The notes beneath the pieces were generated by a model that worked only from the letters and a program-made list of their open reading frames with translations, made no database searches and was not told where the DNA came from. Position numbers and translations under genes: made by a program. From contig KN834750.1 in assembly GCA_000827265.1 (NCBI GenBank), forward strand, positions 1,031,297 to 1,095,296: a DNA stretch of 64,000 bases, in the 5' to 3' direction. Each line of letters begins with the position of its first letter. Positions within the stretch are counted from its first letter, which is position 1. This DNA is from Collybiopsis luxurians FD-317 M1. Taxonomy: Eukaryota > Basidiomycota > Agaricomycetes > Agaricales > Omphalotaceae. Of this stretch, positions 57,622 to 64,000 are shown in pieces.

Positions 57622-59332
57622 ATGGACCCCATGAGTGGGCTATACCAACGTCTGGGCAGCAAGGTTTCGCCCTCCCCTCTGCAACCAGTGTACTATCGCA
57701 TAAAGCAATTCGTCGGCTCAGGCAGGCGGCGTTTCTTCATTATTTTCTTCGCTGTGCTTTTGTTTCTATCGCTTGCAGCTGCCTCGCACCCAGTCACGCG
57801 GTGGCGCCTAAAGCAAAACCTGCACTCCGTCGGTGTCCTTCCCTCTGATACTCGTAAAGGTACTGCCAAATACGGCTTTGGTCCCCCGACTTACGAGGCG
57901 CTGAGGAAGTATGAAGAGAATCTTCCTCAGCATCAGCTCGAATTACCCCTCCCGGAAGGACGAAATGGGCGTTATGTAAAGTTCAGCAACCAAATCGGAA
58001 TGTTGGGCTGGAACAACGTTTTCAATGAACTGTAAGTACGAGTATAGTATTTTACCGTTCGTTTGAGCATCAAATGGCAATGTTTTGTACAGCTTAATGA
58101 ATGCCCATCTAGCCTACGAGTCCAAGCGTGCATATGTTTTCCAAGGTTTCTTCCATTTCAGATCTTGTTCTTATTCTCGTTTTCTAACCATACTCTTGCT
58201 GGGCATCCCTAGATTATCGTTGGAAACAGTCGTACTATGCATGGCCAGAAGAAGAGTTTTTGGAAAACCCTCCCCGTACCCCTCTCAATGCCATCATTGC
58301 AGGCCCTACAGTCGGAGGTAACTGGGAGCCTGGCGACAATGCTCCCCGCTCCATCAGCTCAAAATGGTTTGACGTTGTATGCCCTGAGCATGAACGTCGA
58401 ATTATCAACACCCGTGAAGTGAAGCCTGAAATAGAATGGTGGATGGGCAACGAAATTTTCGACACTTGGCGCAAAGTTCTTCTGGAGGCGCCTGAAAAAT
58501 GTATCGAAATTGTTTCAGCAGAGGAGGATGATTTTCCCCAAACCTTTGACCTTTGGTTGTGGGGCAGTTATCGTGTTCTTCCGCTCTGGGAATCATTCTC
58601 AAAATCACCAACTTCTCGGCTCTTGGCAACTTCCCCGCTTGTGAAAAGCGCTGTCGATAGGAATGAATATCTTTTCTTGCCTCAGGGTCCTCGTCCTGCC
58701 CATCCTGCGTCTTACAACCCTTATGATCGCATGCTGGCGATGCATGTAAGGCGGGGCGACTACAAAGATGCTTGCATCGGCCTTGCGACGTGGAACTCGA
58801 CATATTACAGTTGGAACTTGCTCGAAATTCTTCCGGACCATTTTGAACCCCCAGCAGGAGGTTCTTGGGGCTACAATACACCCGAAAACACCGAAAAGTA
58901 CATGGAACATTGTCTACCGACTTTCGATGCCATTGTACAAAAAGTAAAGACCGCGAAGGAAGAATACATCCGGGCAGGAGTGGGTAAAGGGGAACCCGCC
59001 ACGCGGACGCTCGACATCCTGTACCTTCTCACGAACGAAGAGAGCGAGTGGTTAGATCAGCTCAAGGATACCCTAAGGATGGATGGATGGAATACCATCA
59101 GGACTTCTCGTGATCTTACGCTTGATCAAGAGCAGACCGATGTTAACATGGCTGTGGACATGGATATAGCGAGACAGGCAGCAGTGTTCATTGGTAACGG
59201 GGTACGCGAATCTGCTTTTAGTTGTCGTATGATTACTGATTCCTAAAATCGAAGTGGTCCTCGTTCACGAGCAATATTGTCCATAGACGGCTGGTAGATG
59301 GGAAAGAGCCGATCAGCATTCGGTTTTACTGA
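57622..59332 (+). CDS. Type II membrane protein with HxRRGD motif, O-fucosyltransferase-like (copy 2)
   Basis: Exons 57622-58031, 58093-58145, 58213-59201 and 59255-59332 give 509 residues. A signal-anchor (about 35-55, FFIIFFAVLLFLSLAAAS) is preceded by basic residues (GSGRRR), so the catalytic part should face the lumen. HVRRGD lies at 332-337, followed by EQTDVNMAVDMDIARQAAVF and a last exon GWSSFTSNIVHRRLVDGKEP (first Gly split from the exon before). It aligns along its length with the minus-strand gene at 19.7-21.3 kb (PEGR-x-GRYVKF, MLGWNNV, NPPRTPLNA, TREV/TREF, FDLW-x-WGS). It keeps an intron after YVFQ that copy 1 lacks. Sugar and acceptor unknown. It sits between two paralogous genes. 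Confidence 0.76.
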
Positions 59333-59664
59333 CCCCGCAATAATACCTTTTTTTGTGGCTTTTGGCCATATCCATTCGTACTATGCATATACTAAACTAT
59401 CCTTATTTACAAAATGGGCTTTCTGGTATGTAACCTCTGAATAATACACGAAAAAGGAAATTTCTTTGCTTTGGCCATCAATGGCCCTCGATCAGAGTAA
59501 TGACTATTGAGGACAATGTCGTTATCGGCCAACCACCCACTTTGATTTTTGCCACAAAGTCAAAGGGATCATATCTGTATATAAATGGCCCAGCGTCGCT
59601 TTGCATTTTTAACGTTCAACGTTCAACCCTCAGAGTATCGCTTCGCTCTTCTCTACAAACCAAG
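59333..59664. other. Intergenic
   Basis: 332 bp between copy 2 of the HxRRGD gene and paralog B, presumably 3' UTR plus promoter. An upstream in-frame extension of paralog B to 59500 exists but starts in low-quality sequence. Confidence 0.45.
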
Positions 59665-60806
59665 ATGGTTGGTATCTATAACACAGTGTACATGCCTTGC
59701 CATAAGCCGCGGCATACATTCAATCCTCCCGAGGACCACCACCTCAAATCGTTCTTTTTCAATTTGTTCCATCCCCAACTCGCCACTTCCTCCGGTGTTC
59801 AACGATCGAGAGGCGATGTCTTTACTGCCGATCAAGAAATCTACGACTTTGATGGCAACTTGCCTTCGGTTGTTCTCAATCGTATCCAAACTATGCTCGA
59901 TGAGGATAATATTTTGCAAGGGTCCTTCCCTCGCTACCATTTTTCAATCGGCCCTTCCTTAACTCTTCCTGCGAAATCCACATCACTCTCGCGTCCTTCA
60001 GATTGGAGCTTTATGCTGAATATAGCTGCTCATACAGCGCCGTCATTCATGTCCCAGATATACGAATACGGACGTGAGTTGGTCCATGATCAAGAGTGGA
60101 AACCACAAAGTATCGCGGATCTGGTTTGCAATATATGCTGGAAAGGCTCGGAACCTTCCGTCAACACACATCCTCTGTCGATGGCATTACTAGCGTTCTC
60201 AGTGCATTGTCACTTCAGAGCTTGCGACAATCTCAAGAGCGCTTCCTTGTTCGAGAACGTCCTGCGAGATTGCGTTATAGGTTATTTGAGAAGACTGTGG
60301 GATGCTCAAGTCAGTTCTTTCTCTTTGACGCTTCGAAGAAAAAGCTGATCTTTCAACGCCTCATTACACAGGCCCATGTACCCGTTATTCAGTCCGGGTA
60401 CAACGTATCTTATCCTCCAGTGGCATACATCCAGTGTGCGAACCGCTTTGCGGCTTTCAGTGGATGTCTATATCGATGCGAGGTCGTCAATAGAGAGACC
60501 ATCCTACAGTGTCTTTGGATTCTAGTCGACCAGCTTACAACTCAGGAGCACTTGAATGCAATTCACGACCTAATTGCATGTTCCGACGTTTATAGACGTG
60601 GTGATGGTGGAGACGAGAACATTTTGCTCGCTCTTCGATTCGCAAAGGCTATTTCCGAAGCAATTCGCGCACGAGCATCGCTTATGCTAGCAGCTCACGC
60701 CATTCATGCGACTCATAACACATTAAATGCCATTTTTTATACAGTTGCTCAACAGAGTGGCTGCGGTGTGAATCAGCTGCATCAAATTAGGGCGGCCTTC
60801 TTCTAG
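59665..60806 (+). CDS. Uncharacterised helical protein, paralog B of a pair
   Basis: Two exons (59665-60309, 60372-60806) give 359 residues. It resembles the 55.5-kb protein: PPEDHHLKSFFFNLF, EIYDFDGNLPSVVLNRIQTM, LDEDN, SDWSFMLNIAAHTAP, CNICWKGSEPS, and in exon 2 RFAAFSGCLYRCEVVNRETI, WILVDQLTTQEHLNAIHDLI. The Pro-rich linker of paralog A is much shorter here. The phase-0 intron sits after the same helix pair (WDAQ here, WSTA there). The start at 59665 (MVGIYNTVYMP) was chosen because similarity begins shortly after; an upstream in-frame ATG at 59500 would add ~55 unrelated residues. Function unknown; ARM/MIF4G-like fold is a guess. Confidence 0.74.
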
Positions 60807-61119
60807 ACTAAGTTTTGGTTTTTCGGTATTTTCGACGCTCATCTCGATAAAATGTGATATATCAATATATACACGTCTTTTGACGATCTGTGAAAGACTA
60901 GTCATGATTGAAGGCGCGAGTCGCGACGCGACTTAGACGCGGCGCGTGATCGAGATTCGTGACAATTTTCCCATAGAACTCCACTCAATATAACTTTTAC
61001 TTTAGCACTAACCACTTGGGCCACCTAATCTCACGATTCCTGTAATACAAACATGAGAAAACGGGAAGAGGTCAAGAGGTCATGGTATCTTGTTCACCCT
61101 TGCTAGTTTCAAATAAGCA
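60807..61119. promoter_or_regulatory. Upstream region of LEU1
   Basis: 313 bp with a CG-rich patch (gcgcgagtcgcgacgcgact near 60916-60935). No TGASTCA heptamer was found here, unlike HIS1. Confidence 0.45.
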
Positions 61120-63693
61120 ATGTCAACGCTCTATGACAAAATTTGGAACAACCACGTCGTTTCTTCTCCTGGTGAAGATGAATCTGCACCAAGCTTAGTT
61201 TTTGTAGATAGGTCAAATTCTCATCACGAAGGTTATTGATGAAACATACTGAAGCAAGATTCTAACAGACACCTCGTTCACGAGGTTAGCAGTCCTCAAG
61301 CTTTTGAATCACTGTGGTCTTCCAAACGAGTCGTGCGCCGCCCAGACTGTACTCTGGCCACCGCTGACCACAATGTCCCGTGAGTAAATCTAGTCCTGAC
61401 CTGCCCTCTTGCTCGATAGATTGAGTTGCTCAGGACATCGCCGAGAACCGGCAATATCACTACCGACACCTACGTGCGCGACCCAGTCTCTCGAGCTCAA
61501 CTCACAGCTCTGGAGAAAAATACGAGGCGCTCAGGAATCCCTTACTTTGGTCTTCGCGATGACCGCCAAGGTATGTAGTACTTGCACGGGGATATAAATC
61601 AAAATGCCGATTAGTACACTATAACTAGGTATCGTTCATGTAATTGGAGCAGAACAGGGTTTTATCGTGGGTGTACCTTCCGGGCGCTTCCAGCTTCTTT
61701 TTTTATATAGATTCGTTTCAGCTTCCCGGAACCGTATGTGTGTGCGGAGACTCTCATACTTCCAGTACGAGCTCCCAATATTTGGCTCAATCTTGTGACA
61801 GATATCTTACTGTGAATCCCTAGCTCTCGGAGCCTTCGGGGCTCTCGCTTTTGGCATTGGAACGTCCGAAGTAGAGCACGTTCTGGCCACGCAGACTCTT
61901 CGTATGCGCAAGTCCAAGAGCATGCGAATCACGATTGACGGCGAGTTGGGACTAGGAGTTACCTCCAAAGACGTTATCCTTCACATTATCCGAACCATTG
62001 GCACAGCGGGGGGAACAGGCTTTGTCATCGAATATGCGGGATCGATTGTTCGTGGACTCAGCATGGAAGCTCGCATGACGATGTGCAACATGACTATCGA
62101 GGCTGGAGCTCGGGCTGGATTAGTTGCTCCAGACGAAATAACGTTTGCATACCTTCGAGGAAGACCCTTCGCTCCAGATGAGAAGAGTTGGAATGAAGCA
62201 GTGGCTTTTTGGCGCAGTCTAAAGACGGACGAGGGTGCCAAATTCGACCAAGAGGTTTTGATCAAAGCTGAGAATATCCTTCCCACTGTAACGTGGGGAA
62301 CTTCTCCTCAAGATAATGTGCCTATTACTGGTGCCGTTCCGGACCCGTCCTCTTTTGATGACCCTCGGCGACGAGAAGCAGTTATTCAGTCGCTGAAATA
62401 CATGGGTTTGACACCAGGAACCCCAATGGAAGACATCGCAATCAACAGAGTCTTCATCGGTTCCTGCACCAACAGCCGAATTGAAGATTTGCGAATGGCT
62501 GCTTCGATTCTGGCTGCCGTAGGTCCAGATGCCAAAGTGGCGGACAATGTGGTAGCGATGGTTGTTCCCGGCTCTGGGGTAGTAAAAAAACAGGCAGAAA
62601 ACGAAGGATTGGACGTCTTGTTCCGGAGGGCTGGGTTCGATTGGCGCGAAGCCGGATGCTCGATGTGCATCGGGCTTAATCCAGATCAGTTGGGCTCTGG
62701 AGAAAGGTGTGCCAGCACGAGCAACCGTAACTTCAGAGATAGACAAGGAACGGGCGGGCGAACCCACCTTGTCAGCCCTGCTATGGCTCTTGCGGCAGCT
62801 TTGACCGGAAGATTCTTTGATGTGCGGAAGCTGATTGACACAGGTGCATTCAAGAAGTTACTGCCTAACGATGATGGCCCCGAATCCCTTCCTCTGATGC
62901 TATTTGGGGATTCCGCCATTGAGCTTCCCGAGTCATCTGAAGGCGAGCAGGAAACGCAGTCAGCTCCTCATCGCCGATCTAGGCAATTTGTGTCTGTCAA
63001 AGGCATAGCTGTTCCTTTGGAAATGGAAAATGTCGACACCGACATGCTTTTCCCTGCACAATCACTGAAGGCGATAACTCGCACAGGCCTCGGGGACTGT
63101 TTATTTGGTCGCTTTCGAGTAGATTACAATACTGGGTTACAGACAGACTTCATTCTGAACAGAGAACCTTACAGCCATGCTAAGATCATGATATGCACGG
63201 GGAACAACTTTGGTTGTGGTAGTAGCAGGGAACATGCAGTATGGGCTTTGTGAGTACACTCGTTTTTGAGAGATCTTACAGCCTTTCTGAAAATGCTAGT
63301 AGAAAAGATTTCGGAATCTCTTGTGTCATAGCTCCAAGCTTCGGTGACATTTTCTTCAACAACTGCTTCCAGAATGGACTTTTACCCATTATTCAGCCCC
63401 CGTCCATCTGTCAGAAACTTGCGGAATATGCTGCGACTGGAAACGGCATGGTGGTGGACCTCGAGAAAGAGCATGTAATATGCTCGGGAAGCGGCCTGAC
63501 TGTTTCTTTTGAGATGAATCCTACCAACCGCAGTCGTTTACTGCGCGGGACCGACGATATAGAAGAGACCTTAGGTGAAGCTGCGAACATTTCTGCATAT
63601 GAAAAACTGCGCAAAGACAAGTGGTCTTGGCTCGAGTTGGATATTGGCCGATCACGCCGGCGGGTATTTGGGAGTTTTTCGCTCGAATGGTAA
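61120..63693 (+). CDS. LEU1: 3-isopropylmalate dehydratase (fused LeuC-LeuD), leucine biosynthesis
   Basis: Isomerises 2- to 3-isopropylmalate in the leucine pathway; a [4Fe-4S] enzyme of the aconitase family, cytosolic in fungi. Exons 61120-61211, 61269-61379, 61434-61570, 61629-61666, 61722-61764, 61824-63249 and 63300-63693 give 746 residues. LeuC part: [71 protein letters not shown]; cluster ligands in [16 protein letters not shown] and [14 protein letters not shown]. LeuD part after a ~60-residue linker: [56 protein letters not shown]. Here the usual S-T-H of GDSHTSTHGAFG is S-T-L, formed across an intron. The C-terminus is more diverged than usual. No organelle signal. Confidence 0.94.
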
Positions 63694-64000
63694 AGGTAGA
63701 ACTTTCGGGATGCAATAATGTTCGTGATAAATACGTGGCAAGTGCGAATTACATCCTCCATTGAACGGTGACAGAGTGAAAGTAAAATATTATGACAGCA
63801 TCAAAAAAGCTTCAGGCGCGAATAGGCAAAGTGCATAAAGGATTTTGCGCGCTGTTAAAGCTAGACTCGAGGGTTTAGCAGCAGACAGTCGTAAACCCTT
63901 CTCCGGCCCCGCAGGTAGAGGATTAGGCGCACTAGAACGGAAGCGTGATGTAAAAAGAGTTCTCGGTCGGAAGCAAGGAAATTACACACCGCATTCTTCA
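63694..64000. other. 3' flank of LEU1, window end
   Basis: 307 bp. Nothing recognised. Confidence 0.5.

Noticed and set aside
1..64000. Transposons, CRISPR arrays, integrons, rRNA, secondary-metabolite cluster
   Set aside because: No terminal repeats, transposase or reverse-transcriptase motifs, spaced repeats, rRNA stretches or core PKS/NRPS/terpene genes were seen.

Overview
The window is nuclear DNA from a basidiomycete fungus, most likely a mushroom-forming agaricomycete. Almost every gene is broken by short introns (about 45-65 nt, GT...CTAAC/CTRAY...AG). I count about 124 in 29 gene models, and exon phases check in nearly all of them. Several families are typical of basidiomycetes: a long-tailed tetraspanin, a 'DDLLAEWKTFNI' membrane protein, a C2H2 regulator and an Msb2-type mucin. 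I found no transposon, CRISPR array, rRNA or intact tRNA, and no secondary-metabolite cluster.

Layout. 0-9 kb: class III CoA-transferase (truncated by the window edge), Msb2-like signalling mucin, ribosomal protein L25, and HIS1, all on minus. 9-17 kb: MAD1 (plus), a five-exon serine-rich two-TM protein (minus), and a C2H2 transcription factor (plus, divergent). 17-31 kb: an intron-rich polytopic membrane protein with one unresolved frame break, a HxRRGD (O-fucosyltransferase-like) protein, geranylgeranyltransferase-I beta, NOT2 of CCR4-NOT, and a secreted GH20 hexosaminidase. 31-42 kb: TGN-type epsin, an NAD(P)-dependent reductase, a tetraspanin, two very small membrane proteins, a basidiomycete membrane protein and a PEP-mutase/ICL-superfamily enzyme. 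42-55 kb: an MFS transporter, a LEA-2-like membrane protein, a RING-H2 ligase, an APH-type kinase and a TGL2-like lipase. 55-64 kb: a second HxRRGD protein sitting between two related uncharacterised proteins, then LEU1.

The genes are mostly independent housekeeping and cell-surface functions. HIS1 and LEU1 serve amino-acid synthesis. The Msb2-like mucin and CDC43 (which prenylates Rho/Cdc42-type GTPases) act in polarity signalling. Epsin, the RING ligase and the tetraspanin act in membrane traffic or at the surface. The points most worth a second look are the duplicated module at 55-61 kb, whose HxRRGD gene has a diverged paralog at 20 kb; several micro-exons, including a 4-nt first coding exon in HIS1; an apparently high share of GC-AG introns; and two very small intron-containing membrane-protein genes. 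Apart from these the region looks ordinary, and I see no convincing new multi-gene system. All exon boundaries were read by eye from splice consensus plus reading-frame continuity.
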